Assembly (NCBI GenBank): GCA_036504875.1
Contig: DASXUK010000026.1
Location: 98,226 to 162,225 of the forward strand
DNA from: JACPFJ01 sp036504875
Lineage (GTDB): Bacteria; Desulfobacterota; Desulfuromonadia; Geobacterales; Pseudopelobacteraceae
Length of the DNA: 64,000 nt
Reading direction: 5' to 3'
In this document: piece by piece, positions 35,978 to 45,015 of the stretch
Numbering within the stretch: position 1 is the first letter of the stretch
How the letters are laid out: every line of letters starts with the position of its first letter
Program-made: the position numbers and the translations under genes
Notes under the pieces: generated by a model
The model's input: the letters and a program-made list of their open reading frames with translations, nothing else
Databases searched by the model: none
What the model was told of the DNA's origin: nothing

Positions 35978-36748
35978 ATGCAAACGGTTGTTCGCAAAAA
36001 ATATATAATTCGCTCCGTCATCCTGATGTTGATGATGCTCTGTTTCGCGGTTATAGCCGGGGCGGAACCGATGCCGATACCTTCCTTGAATATTGGCGTC
36101 GGCACAGCCACCAAACCAGGGGATGTCGCTGTAACAATTCAGATATTCCTGATGCTTACAATACTCTCGTTGGCACCTGGTCTTCTGATCATGACGACCT
36201 CCTTTACCCGGATCGTGGTGGTGCTTTCTTTTTTACGCACGGCCATGGGCACCCAGGCGGCCCCTTCTAACCAGATTATCCTGGCGCTGGCCATGTTTTT
36301 AACTTTTTTTATTATGAATCCGGTTTGGCAGCAGATCAATCGAGAGGCTTACCAGCCTTGGAAGGCCCAGCAGATATCCCAGGATCAGGCTATGGAACGG
36401 GCGGTCAAGCCGATGCGGAAATTCATGCTTTCCCAAACCAGGGAAAAAGATCTTGCATTATTCGTTGGTCTGTCAAAGCTTCCCAGGCCAAAAAATGCCG
36501 ATGATATCCCGACTATCACGATCATCCCTTCCTTCCTGATCTCCGAACTACGCACCGCTTTTCAAATCGGTTTCCTGATCTATATCCCCTTCATTGTGGT
36601 CGATATGGTGGTGGCCTCGGTGTTGATGTCCATGGGCATGATGATGCTCCCCCCCGTAATGATCTCGCTTCCTTTCAAAGTCCTCCTGTTCGTGCTGGTT
36701 GACGGATGGGGGCTGGTGATCGAGTCACTCGTAAAAAGCTTCGGTTAA
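35978..36748 (+). CDS. fliP: Flagellar export gate protein FliP
   Basis: A 256-residue polytopic inner-membrane protein of the export gate. It has a cleavable-type N-terminal signal (about 10-30, ending AGA), the core motifs SFTRIVVVLSFLRTAMG and MMMLPPVMISLPFKVLLF, and four membrane segments. The frame is open upstream to 35882, but the ATG at 35978, one base after the fliO stop, gives the normal length and N-terminus. Confidence 0.95.
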   Translation: MQTVVRKKYIIRSVILMLMMLCFAVIAGAEPMPIPSLNIGVGTATKPGDVAVTIQIFLMLTILSLAPGLLIMTTSFTRIVVVLSFLRTAMGTQAAPSNQIILALAMFLTFFIMNPVWQQINREAYQPWKAQQISQDQAMERAVKPMRKFMLSQTREKDLALFVGLSKLPRPKNADDIPTITIIPSFLISELRTAFQIGFLIYIPFIVVDMVVASVLMSMGMMMLPPVMISLPFKVLLFVLVDGWGLVIESLVKSFG

Positions 36749-36771
36749 AAAAGCAGCTTGAGGTTTAAAAT

Positions 36772-37041
36772 ATGACCCCTGAACTAGTTGTGCAACTGGC
36801 CCGGCGCAGTTTTGAAGCTACGCTCCTTCTGGCCGCCCCCCTGCTTATTTTTAGCCTCGTAGTTGGATTATTGATCAGCGTATTCCAGGCCGTTACCTCC
36901 ATTAATGAGGCGACCTTGGCCTTCGCCCCCAAGATCATCGCTGTAATGATAGCCATGATCATCTTCTTCCCCTGGATGATGACCTACATGAGCGACTTTA
37001 CGCGAGAGATATATTCCTTCATAGCCATCATGAGACGTTGA
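36772..37041 (+). CDS. fliQ: Flagellar export gate protein FliQ
   Basis: An 89-residue protein with two membrane helices (about 15-38 and 50-72) and the FliQ signature SVFQAVTSINEATLAFAPKI. It forms the export gate with FliP and FliR. It lies 23 bases after fliP and 4 before fliR. Confidence 0.96.
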   Translation: MTPELVVQLARRSFEATLLLAAPLLIFSLVVGLLISVFQAVTSINEATLAFAPKIIAVMIAMIIFFPWMMTYMSDFTREIYSFIAIMRR

Positions 37042-37045
37042 GCGG

Positions 37046-37840
37046 ATGTTCCCGTTATCTCCCTTACCCTCTCCAAGGGAGGTTTTTACCTTTGCCCTTG
37101 TCTTAAGCCGTGTGGCTGGTATTTTTGCCGCTCTCCCGGTTTTCGGTGGTCGTCGATTGCCAATGCAGTTCAAGGCCATTACCATTTTAATGGTGACCTT
37201 GGTCTGCTTCCCCGCCCTTACAATTGCCCCTCCTGTCATGCCAACAGATACCTTTACCCTGGTCCTGCTGCTCTTTCGTGAGCTGGCTATCGGGCTATTG
37301 TTGTCTTTTATAACGCAGGTGCTTTTTGCAGCAGTGGAATTCAGCGGGCAGATTATAGGCATGCAGATGGGCTTTACAATTTCGACAATACTTGATCCCT
37401 CTCAGGGAAATCAGGTCCAGATTATGTCGGTACTTCAGACGCTATTTGCAACCTTGTTGTTTCTTTCTTTGAACATTCACCATCTGTTTATCAGAGCCAT
37501 CATCGATAGCTTCGATGTCATTCCGATTGGCGGCTGGCATTTGAATGGTGAAATACTTAATTTTCTTATCAAAAGAACCACCGACATCTTTGTCATCGGT
37601 GTGCGGTTGGCTGCTCCGGTGATGGTGGCGCTGTTGCTGACAACGGTTGCTTTGGGTGTAATGGCGCGTGCTTTCCCGCAGATGAACATCTTTATGATTA
37701 GCCTGCCGCTTAACATTGGCATAGGATTTATAGTTCTAGGAACGACTCTTATGGTGTTTTTTCATGTGCTGGAGGTTTCCTTTGGTCATTTTAAAGGTCA
37801 GATCAATACCTTGTTCAATTTAATGACAAAGGGGGGATGA
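37046..37840 (+). CDS. fliR: Flagellar export gate protein FliR
   Basis: A 264-residue polytopic inner-membrane protein of the export gate. It has about six hydrophobic segments and the family motifs FGGRRLP, GQIIGMQMGFTISTILDPSQ and the C-terminal MNIFMISLPLNIGIGF. The TGA stop at 37838-37840 lies only three bases before the proposed flhB start. Confidence 0.95.
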   Translation: MFPLSPLPSPREVFTFALVLSRVAGIFAALPVFGGRRLPMQFKAITILMVTLVCFPALTIAPPVMPTDTFTLVLLLFRELAIGLLLSFITQVLFAAVEFSGQIIGMQMGFTISTILDPSQGNQVQIMSVLQTLFATLLFLSLNIHHLFIRAIIDSFDVIPIGGWHLNGEILNFLIKRTTDIFVIGVRLAAPVMVALLLTTVALGVMARAFPQMNIFMISLPLNIGIGFIVLGTTLMVFFHVLEVSFGHFKGQINTLFNLMTKGG

Positions 37841-37843
37841 TTT

Positions 37844-38914
37844 CTGGCCGAGGACGTAGATAAACACTCCAAAACAGAACAACCAACCGGCAAGAAACTG
37901 GAGGAAGCCCGCAAGAACGGTCCTCCTCCGCAAAGCCAGGTTCTGTCTTCCGCATTGACCCTGATGAGCGGAATAATCTGCCTCTACATCTTCGGAGCCT
38001 ATATGGTGGATGGCCTGAAGAAGAATGCTGTTTATGTCTTTGGCGGAATGGGGCAGTTTGAACTCACTCAATCCAATGTCTATACCTTGACGCTAAAAAT
38101 GTTTGCCGAGATTGTTTTACTGCTGGCGCCATTAGTGATCACCATTGTTCTGACCGCGGTATTATCGAAGTTGGTCCAGGACGAGGGGCGCCTGGATTTT
38201 GACCTGGGCCGTCTGAAATTCGACGTGAGTAAGCTCAATCCGATTAATGGCGTTGGGAAGCTCTTCAACAAGGAATCCTTGGTAGAGATGCTCAAGTCAC
38301 TGCTCAAGATCTGTATCGTAGGCTATATCGCTTATCGGATAATGAAGGATGAAACCCAGAACATTACCTTTTTGGCAGAAGCCGATATTGAGACGATTAT
38401 CAGTTATGTCGGTCATATCTCCTTCAAAATTGTGGCTCATACCTGCGGGATCCTGATAGTCCTGGGCATCATAGACATGGTTTATGTCAAATGGCGCTAT
38501 ATGGAAAACCTTAAGATGACCAAGCAGGAGGTAAAAGATGAGACTAAGGCCCAGGAAAACCCTGAGATCAAAGGCAGAATCAAGAAAATGCAGTTCCAGA
38601 TGACGCAACGCCGCATGACCAAGATTATCCCGATGGCCGATGTAATAATCACCAACCCGACCCACTACGCCGTTGCTCTTAAATATGACCGTGAAAAGAT
38701 GATTGCGCCGCTGGTAATCGCCAAAGGGGCCGATGTTATGGCCCAAGCCATCAAAAAAATTGCTCGTGAACATCAGATAACTCTGGTGGAAAACCGTTTC
38801 CTGGCGCGGGAGCTCTATGATCAGGTCGCTGAGAACGAGGCAATACCCGAATCATTGTACGCGGCAGTGGCAGAAGTTTTAGCTTATGTTTATCGCCTGA
38901 AGGGTAAGATCTGA
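37844..38914 (+). CDS. flhB: Flagellar export switch protein FlhB, apparently starting with CTG
   Basis: A 356-residue protein with four membrane segments and a cytoplasmic domain carrying the self-cleavage site NPTH (271-274). The conserved FlhB N-terminus (KTEQPTGKKLEEARKNGPPP) is encoded from 37874, yet the frame between the upstream TGA (37838) and this segment has no ATG, GTG or TTG. The only start-like codon is CTG at 37844, seven bases after GGGGGG. The first TTG, at 37955, would delete the conserved N-terminus. An ATG at 37837 is in the wrong frame and runs into a stop after eight codons. A CTG start or a sequence error explains this. FlhB switches export from hook to filament substrates. 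Confidence 0.88.
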   Translation: MAEDVDKHSKTEQPTGKKLEEARKNGPPPQSQVLSSALTLMSGIICLYIFGAYMVDGLKKNAVYVFGGMGQFELTQSNVYTLTLKMFAEIVLLLAPLVITIVLTAVLSKLVQDEGRLDFDLGRLKFDVSKLNPINGVGKLFNKESLVEMLKSLLKICIVGYIAYRIMKDETQNITFLAEADIETIISYVGHISFKIVAHTCGILIVLGIIDMVYVKWRYMENLKMTKQEVKDETKAQENPEIKGRIKKMQFQMTQRRMTKIIPMADVIITNPTHYAVALKYDREKMIAPLVIAKGADVMAQAIKKIAREHQITLVENRFLARELYDQVAENEAIPESLYAAVAEVLAYVYRLKGKI

Positions 38915-39078
38915 TTTTGAAGAAACTAGCCGTGCGTCGCGCTGTCAATTTTTCGACACATTCAATCTATTGACTCCGGATAGTCCTGTTAAACGATATT
39001 AGCAAGGTGAATCATCGATAGATAGCCACTGAAACCGGCACTTTTGCCTGTTATAAAGCCAAGAGGTGCGGCATAATT

Positions 39079-39099
39079 AATGCATAAATAAGATGCATT
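39079..39099 (+). repeat. Inverted repeat upstream of flhA
   Basis: AATGCAT and ATGCATT form a perfect 7-bp inverted repeat with a 7-base loop, followed by TTT. It lies in the 219-base gap between flhB and flhA, 35 bases before the flhA start. It could be a weak terminator or an operator. No convincing promoter is seen in this gap; TTGACT at 38969 has no well-spaced -10 partner. Confidence 0.3.
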
Positions 39100-39133
39100 T
39101 TTAGATAAAGTTTAAGGATAAAGCACCATACCA

Positions 39134-41215
39134 ATGGCTAACAGCACAGTAGAAGCAATCGATCTGAGCGGTTTACGTAAAAATTCTGACGTGTATGTTG
39201 CGTTAGCGTTGATAGGCGTGCTGGCACTGATGATAGTACCCCTTCCGGCTTTCATGCTGGATCTTTTCCTGGCAACTAACATAACCATTTCTCTGTGTAT
39301 CCTCCTGGTTTGCCTTTATACGCAGCATCCTCTTGATTTCTCGGTCTTTCCCTCGGTTTTGCTTGTAACGACCCTGTTTCGTCTGGCGCTCAATATAGCA
39401 TCCACCCGTTTGATCCTCTTGCATGGCAGCGAAGGTGTTGAGGCGGCCGGGGCGGTTATCAAGGCCTTTGGACAATTCGTAGTCGGTGGTAACTACGTGG
39501 TCGGCGCGGTTCTCTTCCTGATCCTGGTGATCATTAACTTTGTTGTTATTACCAAGGGCGCTGGCCGGGTGGCCGAGGTCACAGCACGCTTCACGCTGGA
39601 TGCAATGCCCGGCAAGCAGATGGCTATCGATGCCGATCTCTCTGCGGGAATGATTACCGAAAAAGATGCCAGGGCAAGGCGAATTAAAATTTCCAGAGAG
39701 GCTGATTTTTACGGTTCCATGGACGGTGCCAGTAAATTTGTCCGCGGTGATGCCGTAGCTGGCATCCTGATTGTTTTGGTCAATATTTTTGGGGGCCTGA
39801 TCATCGGTATCTGGCAGCAAGGGATGCCGATTCAGGCCGCCTTGACCAACTATACCCTGCTGACAATCGGCGAGGGGCTGGTGGCGCAGATCCCGGCCCT
39901 GATCATCTCAACTGCTGCCGGTATAATCGTGACCCGCTCGGCCGATGAGAACAACTTCGGATACGAAATCACCGACCAGTTCATGCATTACCCCAAGGCT
40001 TTTTTTGTGGTCTCAGGCGTGATGTTCTTGTTTGCCTTGATTCCCGGTCTACCGCATTTTGCTTTTTTTCTGCTTTCAGGGGTGGCCTTACTGATCGGCA
40101 AAATGTGTCGTGAGAAGGCCCAAGTAGTTGAGGATGTGGCATTGCCGGATACCGGAACCGGCGACGATGCCGAGCAGGGTTCAGCTATAAGGCCGCTGGA
40201 TGTGCTGGAGCTGGAAGTAGGTTATGGATTGGTTCCGATCGTGGATGCCTCCCAGGATGGCGAACTTCTGGAGCGGATTCGCTCCATCCGGCGCCAGTAC
40301 GCCCAGAAATTGGGTTTTGTTGTGCCTCCGATTCATATTCACGATAATCTGCAATTGAAACCTTACGAATACAATCTTGTTATCAGAGGTGCCCGAGTAG
40401 GGGGTAGCGAACTTACCGGCCAGTATCTGGCTATGGATTCCGGTGGTGTAACCGCCGATCTTGAAGGGGTCAATATCAAAGAACCGGTTTTCGGTTTGCC
40501 GGCTGTCTGGATCAGCCCCGAAAAACGCGATCAAGCCCAGATCAACGGCTATACCGTGGTTGACAGTACTACTGTTGTGGCTACACATATCAGCGAGATT
40601 ATCAAAAGACACGCCCATGAGCTGGTTGGCCGTCAGGAATTGCAGCAGCTTTTGGATAATGTAGCCGTTTCTGCGCCCAAAGTGATTGAGGAGCTGATCC
40701 CGAATCTCCTAAATCTTGGAACAGTGCTGCGGGTGGTCAAGAACCTTCTCAAAGAAGGGGTTTCTATCCGGGATATGCGTACCATATTAGAAACCTTGTC
40801 CGATTATGCCGGTTTGACCAAGGATCCAGATGTTTTAAGCGAGTTTGTCCGCCAAGGGCTGGGCCGCTTTATTGTTGATCAGTTCAAGCAGGAGGATGAA
40901 AGCCTGTATCTGATCACGCTCGACCGTGAGATCGAGGATATCATTGCCGAGGCAATTCAACCTTCGGACCAAGGTAGCTATCTAGCCGTTGAACCGAACA
41001 TCGCGCAGCAGATCATTACCTCCATCCGTACTACATTCGAACGGGGCAGCATGGGCGGGGTTCAACCGGTTTTGCTGGCCTCACCCTCGATCAGGCGACA
41101 TGTCAGAAAGCTGATCGAACGTTTCGTGCCGCACCTGGCAGTCTTGTCACATAACGAGATTCCGCAGAATGTAAAAATCCAGTCACTGGGGGTAGTAAGC
41201 TTAAATGGTAGTTAA
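39134..41215 (+). CDS. flhA: Flagellar export gate protein FlhA
   Basis: A 693-residue protein. It has about eight membrane helices in the first 320 residues, the FHIPEP-family motif (RLALNIASTRLIL, then the cytoplasmic loop FTLDAMPGKQMAIDADL), and a large cytoplasmic domain that receives chaperone-substrate pairs. Length is normal. The start has only a weak ribosome binding site (AAGGATAAAG, rather distant). The 3' end overlaps flhF by 11 bases. Confidence 0.97.
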   Translation: MANSTVEAIDLSGLRKNSDVYVALALIGVLALMIVPLPAFMLDLFLATNITISLCILLVCLYTQHPLDFSVFPSVLLVTTLFRLALNIASTRLILLHGSEGVEAAGAVIKAFGQFVVGGNYVVGAVLFLILVIINFVVITKGAGRVAEVTARFTLDAMPGKQMAIDADLSAGMITEKDARARRIKISREADFYGSMDGASKFVRGDAVAGILIVLVNIFGGLIIGIWQQGMPIQAALTNYTLLTIGEGLVAQIPALIISTAAGIIVTRSADENNFGYEITDQFMHYPKAFFVVSGVMFLFALIPGLPHFAFFLLSGVALLIGKMCREKAQVVEDVALPDTGTGDDAEQGSAIRPLDVLELEVGYGLVPIVDASQDGELLERIRSIRRQYAQKLGFVVPPIHIHDNLQLKPYEYNLVIRGARVGGSELTGQYLAMDSGGVTADLEGVNIKEPVFGLPAVWISPEKRDQAQINGYTVVDSTTVVATHISEIIKRHAHELVGRQELQQLLDNVAVSAPKVIEELIPNLLNLGTVLRVVKNLLKEGVSIRDMRTILETLSDYAGLTKDPDVLSEFVRQGLGRFIVDQFKQEDESLYLITLDREIEDIIAEAIQPSDQGSYLAVEPNIAQQIITSIRTTFERGSMGGVQPVLLASPSIRRHVRKLIERFVPHLAVLSHNEIPQNVKIQSLGVVSLNGS

Positions 41216-42530
41216 GACCTTTCAGGCAGCAAGCATGGCAGAAGCCTTGCGCATGGTAAAGGCTGAACTCGGTCCTGATGCCATGATTCTTTCCACTAAA
41301 AAGGAAAAAACCGGAGGCTTTCTTGGTTTCTTCAGCAAGACTGTCTACCGTGTAACGGCGGCCATTGATCCGGCCCGTAAGCAGGCACCGGCAGCAGCGC
41401 CTCCTATTCCTTATCGCGAGCGTCCCGAGCGGGAGCGGACCGCCAAGGAAGACCTGGAAAATTCCATGTTGGCTCCGCTGGCGCGCGAGCTTAAAGAGTT
41501 GCGGGAAAAGGTCGAGGCGCTTTCCCGGCGCGAGGATATCCCTGGCAATGAGGAAAAGCCGGAAGAAACAAAGCAATCAATCGACGGCGGCCTGAACCTG
41601 AAAAACATACCCCGTGGCGACCTTGAAGAGATCAAGAAACTTCTTCTAAACACGCTGGCGAAGAGCCAGGAGGGGCAGATCAAGACCGTACAGTGGCCAA
41701 ACGCGGCGGATATTTCCACCTTGGGTGGGCAATCTGGCGAGGAGATCTTGCCGGAAGACTCTCCGCTGGCCCAGGACCTTGGTCGAAGTGGTGTGTCAAC
41801 CGAGTTAATTAGAAAAATTCTTGATACCCTCAACACGCTGCCGGTAGAGGGGGCCAGTCAGACAGTCAAGGGTCGGCTTGGCGAAACCCTGGGCCGCCTG
41901 ATCAAGTTTGCTGGTACGCTAAAGCTGCGTAAGAACTCACCGCGTATAATTGCCTTGGTTGGACCGACCGGCGTAGGGAAAACCACTACTACTGCCAAAT
42001 TGGCCGCCATGTATGCCTTGAACCGCGGCAACAAGGTGGCGCTGATTACGATGGATATCTTCAGGGTCGGGGCGGTGGAGCAGCTTAAGACGTATTCGCG
42101 CATCATGGGTATTCCGCTGGAGGTGGCATCTACTCCCAAGGAGTTGGAAAAGGCGGTTGAAAATCATTCCTCCTGTGACCTGATCTTTATTGATACGGCT
42201 GGCCGCAGTCATAAGGACAAGGAAAAATTGGACGAGATGAAAATTTTTCTTGAAAACAAAATTCCGATTGAGGTCTATCTCTGTCTCTCTGCCACAACCA
42301 AGGACCGCGAGTTGGAGGAGATTCTCAACCGCTTCAGGATCTTCCAAATCAGCAAAGTAGTCTTCACCAAGCTAGATGAGTGTGAGAGTTTCGGGAATAT
42401 GGTCAACTTGCTGATGAAGGACAATCTGCAGATAGCCTACTTCACTACGGGCCAAAGAGTTCCCGAGGATATTGAAGTGGCCACCCCCGCTAAGCTGGCG
42501 GATATGATTCTACGGGAGGCCTCCGAATGA
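41205..42530 (+). CDS. flhF: Flagellar SRP-like GTPase FlhF
   Basis: A 441-residue SRP-type GTPase that fixes the site and number of polar flagella. It has a basic N-terminal B domain (VKTFQAASMAEALRMVKAEL), a charged linker, an N domain, and a G domain with GPTGVGKTTTT (K259), DTAGRSHKD and TKLDE. It overlaps flhA and, by four bases, flhG. FlhF with FlhG in this order suggests polar flagellation. Confidence 0.96.
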   Translation: MVVKTFQAASMAEALRMVKAELGPDAMILSTKKEKTGGFLGFFSKTVYRVTAAIDPARKQAPAAAPPIPYRERPERERTAKEDLENSMLAPLARELKELREKVEALSRREDIPGNEEKPEETKQSIDGGLNLKNIPRGDLEEIKKLLLNTLAKSQEGQIKTVQWPNAADISTLGGQSGEEILPEDSPLAQDLGRSGVSTELIRKILDTLNTLPVEGASQTVKGRLGETLGRLIKFAGTLKLRKNSPRIIALVGPTGVGKTTTTAKLAAMYALNRGNKVALITMDIFRVGAVEQLKTYSRIMGIPLEVASTPKELEKAVENHSSCDLIFIDTAGRSHKDKEKLDEMKIFLENKIPIEVYLCLSATTKDRELEEILNRFRIFQISKVVFTKLDECESFGNMVNLLMKDNLQIAYFTTGQRVPEDIEVATPAKLADMILREASE

Positions 42531-43450
42531 GTGATGTTGCCGGTACTGGCGATCAGGCTGATACACTGCGCCAGATGGCTCGTGAAGCCCGCAAAGTTCA
42601 ACAAGCGGGTTCTAAAAAAACAGAGGATATAGTACCTCAAAAAAATATCCGTGTAATTTCGGTGACCAGCGGCAAGGGGGGCGTCGGCAAGAGCAATGTT
42701 GTCTCGAATCTGGCTATCGCCATGTCCACGCTGGGCAAGAAGGTGCTGGTTATTGATGCCGATCTGGGACTTGGCAATCTGGATGTGCTTTTAGGGCTCT
42801 CCCCGGCCTACAACTTGAACCACGTTCTTAATGGTGAGAAGACCATCTCCGAAATCCTTATCGATGGTCCTGCCGGTATCAAGATTATCCCGGCCGGTTC
42901 AGGTGTCCAGGAATTCACCAGCTTGGGTCAACATGAAAAGTTAAAGCTTCTGGATGAGCTGGATATGCTGGAGGAGCAGTTCGACATCATGATCGTTGAC
43001 ACTGAAGCCGGCATTTCCGAAAACGTGACCTATTTTACGGTTGCTGCCCAGGAGATCATTGTGGTGGTAACGCCCGAACCGACTTCAATCACTGATGTTT
43101 ATGCCTTGATCAAGCTGCTGGCCACACGCTATTCGGAACATCATTTCAAGGTTCTGGTCAATATGGCTAAGGACAGCGAAGATGCCCTGGAAGTATTTCG
43201 TAAGCTTGCCAATGTGGCGGGACGCTTTCTGGATATCTCTCTGGATTACCTGGGTTGTGTGGTCAAGGATGAAAAGGTGGTCGAAGCGGTCAAACGGCAG
43301 AAAGCGGTGACGGAGCTTTTTCCGGACTCTGAGGCGGCCAATTGCTTTGCTACATTGGCCAAGCGGGTGATCGAAAATACTCGTCAAACGAGGCTAAAGG
43401 GAAACATCCAGTTCTTTTTCCGGAGATTCCTTGATAACCAGGGTGGTTAG
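42527..43450 (+). CDS. flhG: Flagellar number regulator FlhG (MinD-like ATPase)
   Basis: A 307-residue ParA/MinD-type ATPase. It carries the FlhF-activating motif DQADTLR at residues 9-15 (DQAxxLR) and the deviant Walker A SGKGGVGKS (K50, K55), and ends in a basic, hydrophobic helix likely to bind membrane (IQFFFRRFLDNQ). It limits flagellar number with FlhF. The start overlaps flhF by four bases; fliA follows after six. Confidence 0.95.
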   Translation: MSDVAGTGDQADTLRQMAREARKVQQAGSKKTEDIVPQKNIRVISVTSGKGGVGKSNVVSNLAIAMSTLGKKVLVIDADLGLGNLDVLLGLSPAYNLNHVLNGEKTISEILIDGPAGIKIIPAGSGVQEFTSLGQHEKLKLLDELDMLEEQFDIMIVDTEAGISENVTYFTVAAQEIIVVVTPEPTSITDVYALIKLLATRYSEHHFKVLVNMAKDSEDALEVFRKLANVAGRFLDISLDYLGCVVKDEKVVEAVKRQKAVTELFPDSEAANCFATLAKRVIENTRQTRLKGNIQFFFRRFLDNQGG

Positions 43451-43456
43451 AATAAC

Positions 43457-44203
43457 GTGAGCCTTAGTGCCAATCCTACATTAAATGAAGGGAATGCGGC
43501 TGAGCGCGACGCGCTGATTATTGCTCATCTGCCATTAGTCAAATATCTGGTGGCCAGAATCGTTCCCCAACTGCCCTCGCATGTCGATCCGCAAGATCTG
43601 ACTGGTGCTGCGGTGATTGGCTTAATTAATGCAGCTAATCGCTATGACCCGGCTCGGGGCGTGCTCTTTAAAACTTTTGCAGAACAACATGTTCGAGGAA
43701 CTATTCTCGATGAGTTACGCTCCTACGACGTGCTCAGCCGCTCAATGCGTGAAAAGTACAAGCGCCTTGAACGCGAAATCGTCAGTCTGGAGCATCTCCT
43801 GGGAAGAAATCCTACAGGTGAAGAAGTTGCCGGCGCACTTGGGATCGAGCTGGATCAATATTACACATTGCTGGATGACGTCCATGTTTTTACCTTCATC
43901 AGCATTGATGACAGCTGGGAAGACGATGACGGCCACCCGCTGTGTCTGGCGGATGTTCTGTGCGAGAGCGAATCGCGCAACCCGCAGCAGCAGGTGATGA
44001 AGATGCAACTGGTCGAAGCGCTGGGGCAGGGAATCGATACCCTGCCGGAAAAAGAACGTCAGGCAGTTGTTCTGTACTACAGCGAGGATCTTAATTTAAA
44101 GGAGATCGGCGAGGCACTTGGTTTGACCGAATCCCGCATATCACAATTACTCAGCCAGGCAATGGTCAGGTTGAGGAGTAAGTTAGGATTGCATAAGGCT
44201 TAA
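43457..44203 (+). CDS. fliA: Flagellar sigma factor sigma-28 (FliA)
   Basis: A 248-residue group 3 sigma factor. Region 2 (LIINAANRYDPARGVLFKTF), region 3 and the region 4 helix-turn-helix (LKEIGEALGLTESRISQLLS) are intact. It directs late flagellar genes such as flagellin, which are not in this window. The start is a GTG with GGTGG upstream. No flgM-like anti-sigma gene is seen in the flagellar cluster. Confidence 0.96.
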   Translation: MSLSANPTLNEGNAAERDALIIAHLPLVKYLVARIVPQLPSHVDPQDLTGAAVIGLINAANRYDPARGVLFKTFAEQHVRGTILDELRSYDVLSRSMREKYKRLEREIVSLEHLLGRNPTGEEVAGALGIELDQYYTLLDDVHVFTFISIDDSWEDDDGHPLCLADVLCESESRNPQQQVMKMQLVEALGQGIDTLPEKERQAVVLYYSEDLNLKEIGEALGLTESRISQLLSQAMVRLRSKLGLHKA

Positions 44204-44239
44204 CTAGTATGTAATGCGAGCCTACAAAAGGAGGCAATA

Positions 44240-44974
44240 ATGAACAGCGGCATGTATTCCGCCCTTTCGGGCAATATCGCAGCCATGAAGCGGATGGATA
44301 TCATCAGCAACAATCTGGCAAATGTGAACACCCCCGGATTTAAGAAGGATAAAATGCTCTTTGAGAGCCTTTTGGCCGGCAATGTAAATCCGCCTGCAGT
44401 TCCCCAGGCTTCCACGGCTGATCCATTGCTTCAGAAGGAGAACGTTTATATCGACTACGCCCAGGGGCCGGTTGGCCAGACCGGCAATACCTTTGACCTT
44501 GCCCTTGACGGCGAGGGATTCTTTGTCATTAATACACCCGATGGACAGGCCTACACACGACAGGGTAATTTCCGGTTATCTGCCGATGGAACCCTGGTGA
44601 CGGTGGATGGTTTTCCGGTCATGGGGCAAGGAGGTGCGATTCGCATCCAGGGGAGCCGGGTTGAGATCGATCCGAAAGGGGCTGTTGTTGTTGATGGCAA
44701 CCCGGCCGGTACCATAAACATGGTTGATTTTCCCAAGCCATACAACCTGACCCATGCTGCCGGGGCGCTATTTACCCCCGCTGACCCGCAAATCACGCCG
44801 CAGCCGGCCAAAGCCGAGATTCGCCAGGGTTATCTGGAAGGATCCAACGTTGAAACTATTTCGGAGATGGTGCAGATGATCGAGACCAGCCGTTATTTTG
44901 AGGCCTGTTCCAAGGTCATCAAAGGATATGATGACATTGCGGCTAAGGCGACCAATGAAATCGGACGTTTATAA
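44240..44974 (+). CDS. flgF: Flagellar rod protein FlgF
   Basis: A 244-residue proximal rod subunit. It has the rod/hook N-terminal signature (MDIISNNLANVNTPGFKKDK), a TFDLALDGEGFFVI segment, and the C-terminal helix EMVQMIETSRYFEACSKVI. AAAGGAGG precedes the ATG. It is distinguished from FlgG by lower similarity to the hook-type C-terminus and by gene order. Confidence 0.94.
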   Translation: MNSGMYSALSGNIAAMKRMDIISNNLANVNTPGFKKDKMLFESLLAGNVNPPAVPQASTADPLLQKENVYIDYAQGPVGQTGNTFDLALDGEGFFVINTPDGQAYTRQGNFRLSADGTLVTVDGFPVMGQGGAIRIQGSRVEIDPKGAVVVDGNPAGTINMVDFPKPYNLTHAAGALFTPADPQITPQPAKAEIRQGYLEGSNVETISEMVQMIETSRYFEACSKVIKGYDDIAAKATNEIGRL

Positions 44975-45015
44975 GTTATTTTACCCTTTTAATCTAATCG
45001 TAAAGGAGTTAAAGC

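Noticed and set aside
37955..38914. flhB starting at TTG 37955
   Set aside because: This removes the conserved FlhB N-terminus encoded upstream in the same frame, and no ribosome binding site lies before it.
39036..39047. GGCAC...TGC resembling a sigma-54 promoter before flhA
   Set aside because: The GG and GC doublets are three bases too close for a -24/-12 element.
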